A stretch of 32,213 nt of DNA from Chloroflexota bacterium (GCA_026707225.1 JAPOXG010000096.1:1-32213); one strand, 5' to 3'; shown: positions 16,608 through 24,390, counted from the first letter of the stretch. Translations and numbers: made by a program. The notes: generated by a model not told the origin, from the sequence alone.

Positions 16608-17363
16608 ATGCGTGAATTTGTGGATTTCAGCAAAGCGCTCGCCCACGCCAGCGGCGAGGTCATCATGCGCTACTTCCGCCGCGATTTCACCGTGGAGACC
16701 AAAGCCGACGAATCGCCAGTGACCATCGCCGACCGCCAAGCGGAAGAAGTCATGCGCGAGATGATCATGAAGGAATATCCTGAGCATGGCATCATCGGCG
16801 AAGAATTCGGGATTCACAATGAATCGGCCGAATACCAGTGGGTGCTTGACCCGATTGACGGCACCAAGTCCTTCGTCAGCGGCACCTTTCTCTTCGGCAC
16901 CTTGATCGGCTTGCTGAAAGCCGGCCAGCCCATCGTCGGGGCGATTCACCACCCGGTGACCTCGCACTTGCTCATCGGCGATGGCGACGAGGCGCGCCTG
17001 AACGATGAAGTCGCGCGCGTCCGCGATACACGCAGCCTGCGCGATGCCGTCATGCTCTATACGGATTTCATCCATGTTGGGCAATATCAGAACGGCATCG
17101 CCTTCCAGCAATTGATGGGCATGACAAATTACAACCGCACCTGGGGCGATTGCCACGGCTATTTCCTGCTGGCCACCGGCTATGCCGATATCATGCTCGA
17201 TCCCGTCATGCACCTCTGGGACATCGTCGCCTTGATCCCCATCATTGAAGGCGCCGGCGGGGTAATCACCGCCTGGAATGGCGGTCCCCCTTTGAGCGGG
17301 GACGGCATCATCGCCAGCAATCGACATCTCCACAGCCAGGTGCTGCGCGTCCTCCACGCCTGA
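16608..17363 (+). CDS. hisN: Histidinol phosphatase, inositol-monophosphatase type
   Basis: A 251-residue Mg-dependent phosphatase of the IMPase fold. Metal ligands are visible in IIGEEFG (Glu), DPIDGTKSF (the DPIDGT signature), and MHLWDIVALIPIIEGAGG near the C-terminus (WD). DPIDGTKSFVSGTFLFGTLI closely resembles HisN-type histidinol phosphatases rather than myo-inositol or CysQ enzymes. It begins 5 nt after hisB, with GGAG upstream, in a hisD-hisC-hisB cluster that lacks another phosphatase, so histidinol phosphate is the likely substrate. The remaining his genes (hisG, A, F, H, I) are not in the window. Confidence 0.85.
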   Translation: MREFVDFSKALAHASGEVIMRYFRRDFTVETKADESPVTIADRQAEEVMREMIMKEYPEHGIIGEEFGIHNESAEYQWVLDPIDGTKSFVSGTFLFGTLIGLLKAGQPIVGAIHHPVTSHLLIGDGDEARLNDEVARVRDTRSLRDAVMLYTDFIHVGQYQNGIAFQQLMGMTNYNRTWGDCHGYFLLATGYADIMLDPVMHLWDIVALIPIIEGAGGVITAWNGGPPLSGDGIIASNRHLHSQVLRVLHA

Positions 17364-17520
17364 AGATCGCCGACGCATCCGCATCCATTCCAGCATCGCC
17401 TCAATCTATATCAATAGCTGAGCAATGATCACACTTTGTGGTGATTTGCATACAGGTTCAGTATCATCTGGCGCATAGTCCTTGTCACTTTGTCGCGAGT
17501 GATTCTGCGGGGCAGGAACA
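17364..17520. other. Intergenic region with a short inverted repeat
   Basis: A 157-nt gap after hisN. ATCACAC-TTT-GTGGTGAT (about nt 17429-17446) is an imperfect hairpin, too weak and without a U-tract for a confident terminator. No -35/-10 pair of normal spacing was found before the gene at nt 17521. Confidence 0.4.
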
Positions 17521-18549
17521 ATGAAATTCAGACTCTCAATTGCATCAGTCGTTCTTCTAATGGTGTGCTCGGCGGTCTTGGCGGATAGCTATCAAATCCG
17601 CGTCCGATTTACCGTGAGGCTGCGCGCGTCCCACGACCTCGACAGCCCGGTTGTAGGCAAAGCGCTGGCCGGCGATGTGCTGCAAGTGGTGGACCAATAC
17701 AATCGCTGGCTAAAGATCGAGCGGGACGGCGTGATTTCCTGGCTGGCCGATTGGGTTGAGTACACGCGCGTGGATCAAGAGCAAGCGCCATCACCCGCGG
17801 AGGCCGCCCCTAATCAGCAGCAGCGGTCGAACATCGACAACTGCTGTTTCGTCAATCGCCAGTGCCACAGCGACCGCGAGTGGGTCGACGGCTATTGGGC
17901 ATACCAGCGCAACGAATGCCCGGCGCAGCCTACAACTGGGTCATCGGTGGCGCGATTAAGCGGACACCCTATCACAATAAACGGGTCCTTCCTGTTTGTG
18001 GGCATCATCACGGAAGCGCTCGACGCCCTGCGCGAAAGCGCGCCACAATGGTATGCCTATGTAACGACCAACTTGTACCAGATTAACGAGAGCATTCCCG
18101 GTTCCAGCAGTGGCCATGGTAGCGGCCAACCAGGGATCTGCGGCTTGACGCCATACAGCACGAGCCCGTATTTGGTACATGAGTGGAATGTTTACAGCTA
18201 TGTGTCATCGATCGTTCATTACGCCTGTCATTCTGCTTATGATTACGCCGGACTTCCCTATAATGGCTATACCAAGGTGAGCGAAGAGGCGGATTGCGTT
18301 CGTATGGATAATGCCGCAGTAGACCTGGTCGCATCGAATCATCCAGCCGGGACCTTCGGATCGCAGGTGGGCTTGTCGCATTGCGACGGCGATTTGACGA
18401 ACTCCCCCCATTGCCGCTGGGCGCGCGAGAATTGTGAGTGGGGTCCTAATATGACGCTGCTCGATTGTCCGGCGGCCGGTCTGATCACCACCGACACGCT
18501 AGAAGAGCGGCTATATAGAGATAGAAACCTTGGAGTCCCAAATGGTTGA
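17521..18549 (+). CDS. Secreted SH3-like, Cys-rich protein with degenerate HExxH-like motif
   Basis: A 342-residue protein with no named function. A signal peptide (hydrophobic core 7-20, VLA before Asp22) implies export. Residues about 24-82 look like a bacterial SH3 domain (RFTVRLRASHDLDSPVVG, GDVLQVVDQYNRWLKIE, ISWLADWV). A Cys-rich motif follows: C108-C109, C115, WVDGYWAYQ and C133. The C-terminal part holds VHYACH (His233 to His237) and, 18 residues later, EEADC (Glu255-Glu256). This spacing resembles a zinc-protease HExxH plus distal Glu, but the catalytic Glu is replaced by Tyr234. I associate this layout with Chloroflexota proteins. Role uncertain; cell-surface binding or an inactive peptidase are possibilities. 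Confidence 0.75.
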   Translation: MKFRLSIASVVLLMVCSAVLADSYQIRVRFTVRLRASHDLDSPVVGKALAGDVLQVVDQYNRWLKIERDGVISWLADWVEYTRVDQEQAPSPAEAAPNQQQRSNIDNCCFVNRQCHSDREWVDGYWAYQRNECPAQPTTGSSVARLSGHPITINGSFLFVGIITEALDALRESAPQWYAYVTTNLYQINESIPGSSSGHGSGQPGICGLTPYSTSPYLVHEWNVYSYVSSIVHYACHSAYDYAGLPYNGYTKVSEEADCVRMDNAAVDLVASNHPAGTFGSQVGLSHCDGDLTNSPHCRWARENCEWGPNMTLLDCPAAGLITTDTLEERLYRDRNLGVPNG

Positions 18550-18567
18550 CAGAAAGAGACAGCGCTC

Positions 18568-19323
18568 ATGCTGGGTGGCCTTACGGCAATCGTAACCGGC
18601 GCGGCCGGCGACTTGGGAAACGCGATGGCGCGGCAGCTGGCCGAAAACGGCGCCCACGTGGTGATGTGGGATATCGTCCCGCGCGCGGATGCTGCTGACG
18701 CCATCAAGCGCGTCCGAGCGCATGAGTCCGATGCGGAATACGCCGAGGTCGATGTCCGCGACCGCGCCGCGGTTGACGAGGCGATCGCGAATCTGGAGCA
18801 GCTGGACATCGTCTGCTCCAATGCCGGCATCGTCGAAGCTCAGCCTTTCCTCGAGTTAAGCGGGGACAACTGGCGGAACCACCTCGATATCAACCTGACC
18901 GGCTGCTTCAACGTCTGTCAGGCGGCGGCGCGGAAGATGGTCGCGGCCGGCACGAAGGGTCGCCTCATCCTTACGTCAAGCTGGGTCGGATCGATTCCCT
19001 GGCCCGAGATCACCGCCTATACCGTCAGCAAGGCGGGACTCAACATGCTGGTCAAGCAGATGGCGCGCGAATTGGCGATTCACGGCATCCTGGTGAACGC
19101 GGTGGCGCCGGGTATCGTGGACGCCGGCTTGGCCGGGCGGCAACTGCGCGAAGAGACGCAATACGCCGCCCGCGTGGCCAAGGTGATTCCGCTGGTCGAA
19201 CCGGGCAGTCCGGAAGAGATCGCGGCCGCGGTCGTCTATTTGGCGGGCCCGCAAACGGCTTATATGACCGGCAGCATCTTGACGCTCGATGGCGGCTGCT
19301 CGCTCTTCCAGTTCGACGGTTAA
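18568..19323 (+). CDS. SDR-family NAD(P)-dependent oxidoreductase
   Basis: A 251-residue classical short-chain dehydrogenase/reductase. The nucleotide-binding motif TGAAGDLG lies at the N-terminus, NAG occurs in CSNAGIVEA, the catalytic Ser is in LTSSWVG, and YTVSK gives Tyr151 and Lys155. The C-terminal half (INAVAPG-like VNAVAPGIVDA, MTGSILTLDGG) is typical of FabG/sugar-dehydrogenase-like SDRs. An acidic residue after the second strand (MWDIV) suggests NAD rather than NADP. It starts 18 nt after the preceding secreted-protein gene and may share its transcript; the substrate cannot be inferred. Confidence 0.92.
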   Translation: MLGGLTAIVTGAAGDLGNAMARQLAENGAHVVMWDIVPRADAADAIKRVRAHESDAEYAEVDVRDRAAVDEAIANLEQLDIVCSNAGIVEAQPFLELSGDNWRNHLDINLTGCFNVCQAAARKMVAAGTKGRLILTSSWVGSIPWPEITAYTVSKAGLNMLVKQMARELAIHGILVNAVAPGIVDAGLAGRQLREETQYAARVAKVIPLVEPGSPEEIAAAVVYLAGPQTAYMTGSILTLDGGCSLFQFDG

Positions 19324-19365
19324 AGCCACCACCGCAGCCCTCCCGTTCATCTTGCGCATAATTGC

Positions 19366-19390
19366 GGGCGACCTGATAGGTCGCCCCTAC
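19366..19390. repeat. GGGCGA-type palindromic repeat between convergent genes
   Basis: GGGCGACCT (19366-19374), GAT, AGGTCGCCC (19378-19386), then CTAC: a 9-bp hairpin in reverse orientation (GCGGGCGA...TCGCCCCTAC). It lies in the 79-nt gap between the SDR gene (+) and galK (-) and could act as a two-way terminator, though there is no U-tract on either side. Confidence 0.8.
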
Positions 19391-19402
19391 AAGGCTTGCC
19401 CG

Positions 19403-20548
19403 CTAAGGCCAGACCGTCTCCGCGCCGGAGCTCGCCCGCGTGACATAAAGCGAGGGTTGGATGCCCGTCGCCTCGATGTAGCATTGGCTGACGCGCTCGA
19501 CGAAGTCTTTTGCGTTGTCGGTTTCCACCAATGCTACCGCGCAGCCACCGAAGCCGGCGCCGGTCATGCGGGCGCCATAACAGCTTTCGTCGGCCTGGGC
19601 GCAATCGACGATGGCGTCGAGCGCCGAGCTGGATACCTCGAAGTCGTCGCGCAGGCTGATGTGGCTCTCCATCATTAGTTTGCCCAGGGCCACGGCGTCG
19701 CCGGCGTTCATCGCGTCGTGGGCGCGCAGCGAGCGCTCATTCTCATGAATCACATGGCGGGCGCGTTTGCGACTTAGCGCGTCCAGCTCAGGCGCGCGCT
19801 CCGCAAATGTCTCGCTGTCGATATCGCGCAGGGCGGGCAGCCCGAAGTGCCGCGCCGCCGTTTCACACTGCTCTCGCCGCTCGTTGTAGCCGGAATCCAC
19901 CAAGCCGCGCCGCGTGCCGGTATCGAGGATGACGACGGCGGAGCCCGCCGGCAGTGGCGCGCTTTCGGTCTCAAGGCTGCGGCAGTCAATCAAGAGGGCG
20001 CGATCTTGCAGGCCGGCGGCCGAGATCATCTGGTCCATGATGCCGCAGTTGACGCCCAGCCACTCGTTCTCGGCGCTCTGGCAAGCCAGCGCCATCGCCT
20101 TGGCATCCCAATCGAAGCCGGAAACGCAGTAGAAGGCGCGCGCCGCCGCTAGCTCCAGCGCCGCTGATGAAGACAAGCCCGAGCCGATCGGCACATCGCC
20201 GCTGACGACCCCGTCCCAGCCGCGCAGCGCATATCCGCGTTCCTGCAAGACCCAAGCGACGCCGATCAGATAATCGATCCAGCCGACTTCCGCCGGGGGC
20301 TGCAAGTCGTCCAGGGCGAATGCGCGGCGGTCGTCCATATCGAGGGATATGGCCAGCACGCGGTTGTCGTCGCGCGGGCGCAGGGCGATGAAGGTGGCGC
20401 GGTCAATCGCCAGGGGGAAGACGAAGCCGTCGTTGTAATCGGTGTGCTCGCCGATGAGGTTGACGCGCCCCGGCGCGCGGACGATGTAGGCGGGCGGTTC
20501 GCTAAATGCGGCGGTGAAGTGTGCTTTGACTTTGTTGGCTAGTGACAT
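19403..20548 (-). CDS. galK: Galactokinase
   Basis: A 381-residue GHMP-family kinase forming galactose-1-phosphate from galactose and ATP (Leloir pathway). The galactokinase signature GRVNLIGEHTDYNDG begins at Gly27 (Arg28 catalytic region), the ATP-binding GHMP motif is PIGSGLSSSAA (120-130), the catalytic base region GIMDQ gives Asp172, and the C-terminal motif is MTGAGFGGCAVAL. Mets farther upstream in frame would add about 45 residues translated from a GC-rich repeat, so MSLANKVKAHF at nt 20548 is chosen. No galT or galE is adjacent; the gene stands alone on the minus strand. Confidence 0.94.
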   Translation of the reverse strand: MSLANKVKAHFTAAFSEPPAYIVRAPGRVNLIGEHTDYNDGFVFPLAIDRATFIALRPRDDNRVLAISLDMDDRRAFALDDLQPPAEVGWIDYLIGVAWVLQERGYALRGWDGVVSGDVPIGSGLSSSAALELAAARAFYCVSGFDWDAKAMALACQSAENEWLGVNCGIMDQMISAAGLQDRALLIDCRSLETESAPLPAGSAVVILDTGTRRGLVDSGYNERREQCETAARHFGLPALRDIDSETFAERAPELDALSRKRARHVIHENERSLRAHDAMNAGDAVALGKLMMESHISLRDDFEVSSSALDAIVDCAQADESCYGARMTGAGFGGCAVALVETDNAKDFVERVSQCYIEATGIQPSLYVTRASSGAETVWP

Positions 20549-20767
20549 CTTGCGTCCGTTTCTGGATGTAATTCCACGTGGAGATTGTAGCGCAGATAGA
20601 CGAGGGAGCGCGAAGGGACTTTCATCAACCCCAGCCCCAAACCCTCTTCCGGCCATCTCTATGGCGGGCATCCGAAGCGTCAAGGAGGGGGCTTAGTCGA
20701 ATGTGGCGGGGTTGGGTTGTGGGATAAGCTGATAATTGCGAGAGGCTACGGCAATTGCGCCGGCGAT
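20549..20767. other. galK/hydroxylase divergent spacer with inverted repeat
   Basis: Between galK (-) and the molybdenum hydroxylase (+) lie 348 nt. The galK side holds the palindrome CCACGTGG (20574-20581) and a TACAAT-like -10 on the minus strand (20584-20589) without a good -35. Nt about 20627-20722 is a degenerate inverted repeat: CAACCCCAGCCCC on the left and GGGGTTGGGTTG on the right. The hydroxylase promoter follows at nt 20768. No gene seen. Confidence 0.5.
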
Positions 20768-20796
20768 TTGAAATAATTGGCGAAACCCGCCATAAT
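20768..20796 (+). promoter_or_regulatory. Promoter of the molybdenum hydroxylase gene
   Basis: TTGAAA (20768-20773), 17-nt spacer, CATAAT (20791-20796): near-consensus housekeeping promoter. Predicted start about nt 20803, leaving a leader of about 94 nt before the ATG at nt 20897, which is preceded by AGGGAG. Confidence 0.6.
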
Positions 20797-20896
20797 ACAA
20801 GCTAACAGCGCCAGGTCGTGTCTCTCACGGCGTTAGGTCCCCCCTATCGAAAAGTGCCTGGCAGACTGTCGAAAGATAAACAGGGAGACACGAATC

Positions 20897-23602
20897 ATGA
20901 TTCACTTCACGCTTAATGGCAAAACGGTACAGTACGATGGCGACCCCGACCGCGCTTTGATGAACGTCTTGCGCGAGGACTTGGGCATCATCTCGCCGAA
21001 GGATGGCTGCGCGCCGCAGGCCGCCTGCGGCTGCTGCGTCGTCGGCATGGAAGACAAGGCGGTGCTTTCCTGCGTGACCAAGATGAGCAAGGTCGACGGC
21101 AGCTCGGTCACCACAACGGAGGGGCTGGGCGAGTATCGGCAGAATATCTTCGCCAACTCCTTCGTCAAGGAGGGCGGCGTGCAGTGCGGTTTCTGCATTC
21201 CTGGCATCGTCATGCAAGCCAACAACCTCATCAATCACAATCCGGAGCCCAGCCGCGCCGACATCGAGAAATGTCTGACGCCGCATCTCTGCCGCTGCAC
21301 CGGCTACAAGAAGATCGTGACCGCGATTCAGAACGCGGCCGAAGCCATCCACAACGAAGAAGAAATCGAGATGCCGGAGGTCGATGGCGGCATCGGCAGT
21401 CGGCTGCCGAAGTATCAGGCGCAGGATCTGGTGCTGGGGCAGCACCGCTATGTCGATGACATCCGCATTGACGGCATGAAGATCGGCGCGCTCAAATTCA
21501 GCGACCATCCGCGCGCGGTCATCAAGTCGATGGACCTGAGCGCGGCGGAGGCGCATCCGGGCGTGCTGCGCGTCTTCACCGCTGATGATGTGCCGGGCGA
21601 CCGATTCATTGGATTGATCAAGCAGGATTGGCCCTTGATGATCGCGGTCGGCGAGACGACGCGTTATGTCGGCGATGTGCTGGCGATTGTGATCGCCGAG
21701 ACCGACGCCATCGCTCGGGAAGCGGTGGGCTTGATCGATATTGATTACGAGGTGCTGGAGCCGGTCACCGATATGCACGCGGCGATGCTGGAAGACAGCC
21801 CGTCGATTCACGAAGGCGGCAATGTGCTGTCGCAGTCAATCACCAACCGGGGCGACCTCGAGCAGTCGATGGCGGATGCGGCTTATACGACGACGGGCGT
21901 CTACGAGACACAGATGATCGAGCACGGCTTCATGGAGCCGGAGGCTTGCGTGGCTTATCCGATTCCCACCTCCCCTAAATCCCCCCCGACAAGTCAGGGG
22001 GGACTTTCAGCCTCCCCCCATCCTGATGAGGGGACCGAGGGGGGTAGAATCGAAGTTCTCTCGCAGGGGCAGGGCGTCTTTGAAGACCGGGTGCAGATCG
22101 CCAAGCTATTGGGCGCCCCGCAAGAGGATGTTCATGTAGTGCTCGTGCCCAACGGCGGCGCGTTCGGCGGCAAGGAAGACCTCTCGGTGCAGGGGCATGC
22201 GGCGCTGGCCGCTTACTTGATGGGCGAGCCGGTAAAGGTGCGTTTGACGCGGGACGAGTCGATTGTGATGCATCCGAAACGGCACCCGATCTGGATGGAA
22301 TACACGATCGGCTGTGATGAAAAGGGCATGTTGACTTTCTGCAAGGGGCGTTTCGTCGGCGATACCGGCGCTTATGCCTCGGTGGGCATGAAGGTGCTGG
22401 AGCGCTCGGCGGGCCACGCCACCGGCGCTTACAATTTCCCCGTCACCGATATCGTCAGCACGGCGGTCTACACCAACAATCTGCCTTGCGGCGCCATGCG
22501 CGGCTTCGGCGTCAATCAGACGGCTTTCGCGCTGGAGAGCTGCATTGACGATCTCTGTGAGCAGGGCGGCTTCGATCGCTGGCAGTTCCGCTATCAGAAC
22601 GCGCTTGATGATGGCGACATGACCGCCACCGGTCAGGTGATCGAAGCGGGCGCAGGCGCCAAAGCGACGCTGGAAGCGGTGAAGGACGAGTTCAATCAAG
22701 CCAAGTTCGCTGGCATTGCCTGCGGCATCAAGAATACTGGCATCGGCAACGGCATGCCCGATTCTTCCAAGGTTACGCTGTCGGTCGTTCCCAATCCCGC
22801 GGCGGAAGCGGGGGAGGAGAAGGCGAAAGTCATTATCGATCATGGCTGGACCGAGATGGGGCAAGGCGTGCATACGATGGCGGTGCAGGCACTGGTAACG
22901 GAAACGGGCATCCCGCCGTCCATGATTGAAGTACGGGTGGAAACCAGCTCGGAGATGGTAACCGGCATGACGACGGCCTCGCGCGCGACTTCGCTGATCG
23001 GCAACGCCATCATTGACGCTTGCAAGCGCTTCAAGGAGGACCTGGAATTCCATAAGCTGGAAGAACTGGTGGGTCGCCAATACGAGGGCGAATTCACCGT
23101 CGACTGGACGACGAAGCCGGGCGCCATGGTAGAGAAGATTTACACCCACTACTCCTACAGCTACGCGACGCAGCTGGTGGTGCTGGATGAAGACGGTCAG
23201 TTGGAGAAAATTGTCGCCGCGCATGACGCCGGGCGGATCTTCAATCCGACGCTTTTCGAGGGGCAGCTGGAAGGTTCGATCCACATGGGCTTGGGTTACG
23301 CGATTAGCGAGGACTTGCCGATGGAGGGCGGGCGCCCGAAGAGCACGATGCTGCGCAAATGCGGCATATTGCGCGCCAAAGATATGCCGGAGATGGAGGT
23401 CATCGGCGTGGAAGTGCCGGATCCCTACGGACCCTATGGCGCCAAGGGCGTCGGCGAAATTGGCTTGGTGCCGACGGCTGGGGCAGTGGCCAACGCGCTC
23501 TATCAGTTTGATGGCGTCCGCCGACACAAGCTGCCGATGAGGCTGCCGCGGAAGCATCCCCCGCGGCGCTCGCGGGTGAATGGGGGGAATGGCAAGCGAT
23601 AG
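20897..23602 (+). CDS. Fused 2Fe-2S / molybdopterin hydroxylase, xanthine dehydrogenase family
   Basis: A 901-residue protein joining two normally separate subunits. Residues 1-80 are a plant-type 2Fe-2S ferredoxin domain (C38, C44, C47, C59; spacing C-x5-C-x2-C-x11-C). Residues 85-160 are the second 2Fe-2S domain (CGFC 97-100; CRC 132-134). From about 170 on is the molybdenum-cofactor domain, with LSQGQGVF, GAFGGKEDLSVQGHAALAAY and the catalytic Glu854 in GVGEIG. There is no FAD domain in the protein or nearby, so the electron acceptor is unknown. It hydroxylates a purine, aldehyde or other heterocycle. Residues about 357-383 are encoded by an inserted palindromic repeat. The basic tail RSRVNGGNGKR is unusual and its DNA recurs at nt 24306. 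The stop lies close to the hicA-like gene. Confidence 0.9.
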   Translation: MIHFTLNGKTVQYDGDPDRALMNVLREDLGIISPKDGCAPQAACGCCVVGMEDKAVLSCVTKMSKVDGSSVTTTEGLGEYRQNIFANSFVKEGGVQCGFCIPGIVMQANNLINHNPEPSRADIEKCLTPHLCRCTGYKKIVTAIQNAAEAIHNEEEIEMPEVDGGIGSRLPKYQAQDLVLGQHRYVDDIRIDGMKIGALKFSDHPRAVIKSMDLSAAEAHPGVLRVFTADDVPGDRFIGLIKQDWPLMIAVGETTRYVGDVLAIVIAETDAIAREAVGLIDIDYEVLEPVTDMHAAMLEDSPSIHEGGNVLSQSITNRGDLEQSMADAAYTTTGVYETQMIEHGFMEPEACVAYPIPTSPKSPPTSQGGLSASPHPDEGTEGGRIEVLSQGQGVFEDRVQIAKLLGAPQEDVHVVLVPNGGAFGGKEDLSVQGHAALAAYLMGEPVKVRLTRDESIVMHPKRHPIWMEYTIGCDEKGMLTFCKGRFVGDTGAYASVGMKVLERSAGHATGAYNFPVTDIVSTAVYTNNLPCGAMRGFGVNQTAFALESCIDDLCEQGGFDRWQFRYQNALDDGDMTATGQVIEAGAGAKATLEAVKDEFNQAKFAGIACGIKNTGIGNGMPDSSKVTLSVVPNPAAEAGEEKAKVIIDHGWTEMGQGVHTMAVQALVTETGIPPSMIEVRVETSSEMVTGMTTASRATSLIGNAIIDACKRFKEDLEFHKLEELVGRQYEGEFTVDWTTKPGAMVEKIYTHYSYSYATQLVVLDEDGQLEKIVAAHDAGRIFNPTLFEGQLEGSIHMGLGYAISEDLPMEGGRPKSTMLRKCGILRAKDMPEMEVIGVEVPDPYGPYGAKGVGEIGLVPTAGAVANALYQFDGVRRHKLPMRLPRKHPPRRSRVNGGNGKR
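21965..22047. repeat. Palindromic repeat inserted in frame in the hydroxylase gene
   Basis: A GC-rich segment with CCTCCCCTAAAT, CCCCCC-c-GAC-aa-GTC-a-GGGGGG (hairpin about nt 21981-22002), GACTTTCAGCCTCCCCCC and GATGAGGGGACCGAGGGGGG. It encodes a low-complexity Pro/Ser/Gly stretch (PTSPKSPPTSQGG, then LSASPHPDEGTEGG). It keeps the frame and contains no stop. Both sides resume normal family sequence (EACVAYP before, IEVLSQGQGVF after), so it is an insertion. Confidence 0.75.
23570..23602. repeat. 33-nt direct repeat, left copy (hydroxylase 3' end)
   Basis: The last 33 nt of the hydroxylase gene, from TCGCGGGTGAATGG to the stop in AAGCGATAG, recur at nt 24306-24338 with three mismatches. The upstream 15-16 nt (AAGCTGCCGATGAGG at 23528) also recur just before the right copy. 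Confidence 0.8.
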
Positions 23603-23683
23603 GTACCAACTTGTAATCTGCCTATAAATGGAAGTAGGGGCGATTGACGGTCAGTGTCTACGCGACCCTATGAGTCGCCTACA
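23603..23683. repeat. Degenerate GGGCGA repeat before the hicA-like gene
   Basis: GTAGGGGCGATTGACGGTCA (about nt 23635-23654) followed by GCGACCCTATGAGTCGCCTAC (about nt 23661-23681) looks like a decayed two-arm copy of the family. No promoter identified with confidence. Confidence 0.5.
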
Positions 23684-23977
23684 ATGAAGACCGAATCGTC
23701 GGGCTGCGAGTCGCAGATGCCCCCAAAGGCGGAGAGAATCTTAGCGCGTATGCGCCAGCGCAGACGCAACTGGTCAAGGCGCGACGTGGTTAGCGTATTG
23801 AGATGGGCGGGATTTACTGAAGATTCAGAACGGGGACGCGGCAGTCATGTGTTTTTCATACATTCGAAACATCGGCATTTGAACCTGATAATTCCATCAG
23901 CCGATCCCGTAAGAATCTATATCGTCAGTCGCCTGCTTGCTATGCTAGATGAGCTTAGCGAATTGGAACGAGATTAA
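23684..23977 (+). CDS. HicA-like type II toxin (putative mRNA interferase)
   Basis: About 97 residues. The core RRDVVSVLRWAGFTEDSERGRGSHVFFIH matches the double-stranded-RNA-binding-like HicA fold, with the catalytic His expected in GSHVFF, then a beta strand LNLIIPSAD and a C-terminal helix. HicA toxins cleave mRNA and are neutralised by HicB encoded next, here 2 nt downstream. The start is uncertain: Mets at nt 23654, 23684 and 23717 are possible; the first lies in a repeat, and the last (MPPKAERIL) would give 86 residues, close to usual HicA length. The GSH-containing core and the HicB neighbour make the pair convincing. Confidence 0.7.
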   Translation: MKTESSGCESQMPPKAERILARMRQRRRNWSRRDVVSVLRWAGFTEDSERGRGSHVFFIHSKHRHLNLIIPSADPVRIYIVSRLLAMLDELSELERD

Positions 23978-23979
23978 CT

Positions 23980-24291
23980 ATGAACAAAGAACTGCTTGAC
24001 CAGGCTAGCGCGCTGGCGGCCCGCGGCTATCAGGTGGGTGTGCAGCGAGAAGATAATGAAAACGGGAATCCCGTCTGGGTAGCATTTGTGCCGGAGATGC
24101 CTTCTTGTTTCGCGCAGGCGGACACGGTTGAAGGCGCGATCAAGGCGCTGAAGATCGTCCGCGAAGATTACATTTATTTCCTGATGAAACACGGCGTACC
24201 TGTGCCAGAGCCGAATCCGAAATCCCGAGAGATCAATCACAACAAGACTTGGACGAAGCGGGCGGATGCGGAAGTCCTCAACTCGGAATAA
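23980..24291 (+). CDS. HicB-like antitoxin
   Basis: A 103-residue protein with the HicB partial-RNase-H-like pattern: GYQVGVQRED, VWVAFVPEMPSCFAQADTVEGAIKALKIVREDYIYFLMKHGVPVPEP. The 'PEMPSC-x-AQADTVEGAI' and 'G-x-PVPEP' blocks are diagnostic for the family. The C-terminal 25 residues show no clear HTH or ribbon-helix-helix. It starts 2 nt after the toxin stop, so the pair is co-translated, with toxin first as is common for HicAB. The stop sits directly before the right copy of the 33-nt direct repeat. Confidence 0.8.
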   Translation: MNKELLDQASALAARGYQVGVQREDNENGNPVWVAFVPEMPSCFAQADTVEGAIKALKIVREDYIYFLMKHGVPVPEPNPKSREINHNKTWTKRADAEVLNSE

Positions 24292-24338
24292 GGCTGCCGA
24301 TGCGGTCGCGAGCGAATGGGGGGAATGGGAAGCGATAG
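24290..24338. repeat. Direct repeat, right copy (shortened duplicate of the hydroxylase 3' end)
   Basis: AAGGCTGCCGATGCGG (24290-24305) plus a 33-nt copy ending AAGCGATAG (24306-24338). It repeats the end of the gene at nt 20897-23602 with about 27 internal nt missing. It lies just beyond the hicB-like stop codon. Confidence 0.75.
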
Positions 24339-24365
24339 AAACATCTGCTAAAGTAAGATTTTCCG

Positions 24366-24390
24366 GGGCGACTCAGACGGTCGCCCTTTC
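24366..24390. repeat. GGGCGA-type hairpin between convergent genes
   Basis: GGGCGAC (24366-24372), 7-nt loop, GTCGCCC (24380-24386) followed by TTTCG. It lies between the hicB-like gene (+) and the membrane-protein gene (-). The short T-run makes weak termination of the plus-strand transcript possible. Confidence 0.6.

Noticed and set aside
19366..19390. Calling every GGGCGA hairpin an intrinsic terminator
   Set aside because: No U-tracts follow them, several lie inside operons, and one related palindromic repeat lies inside a coding sequence.
20549..20683. N-terminal extension of galK
   Set aside because: It is translated from a GC-rich inverted repeat and is absent from the family.
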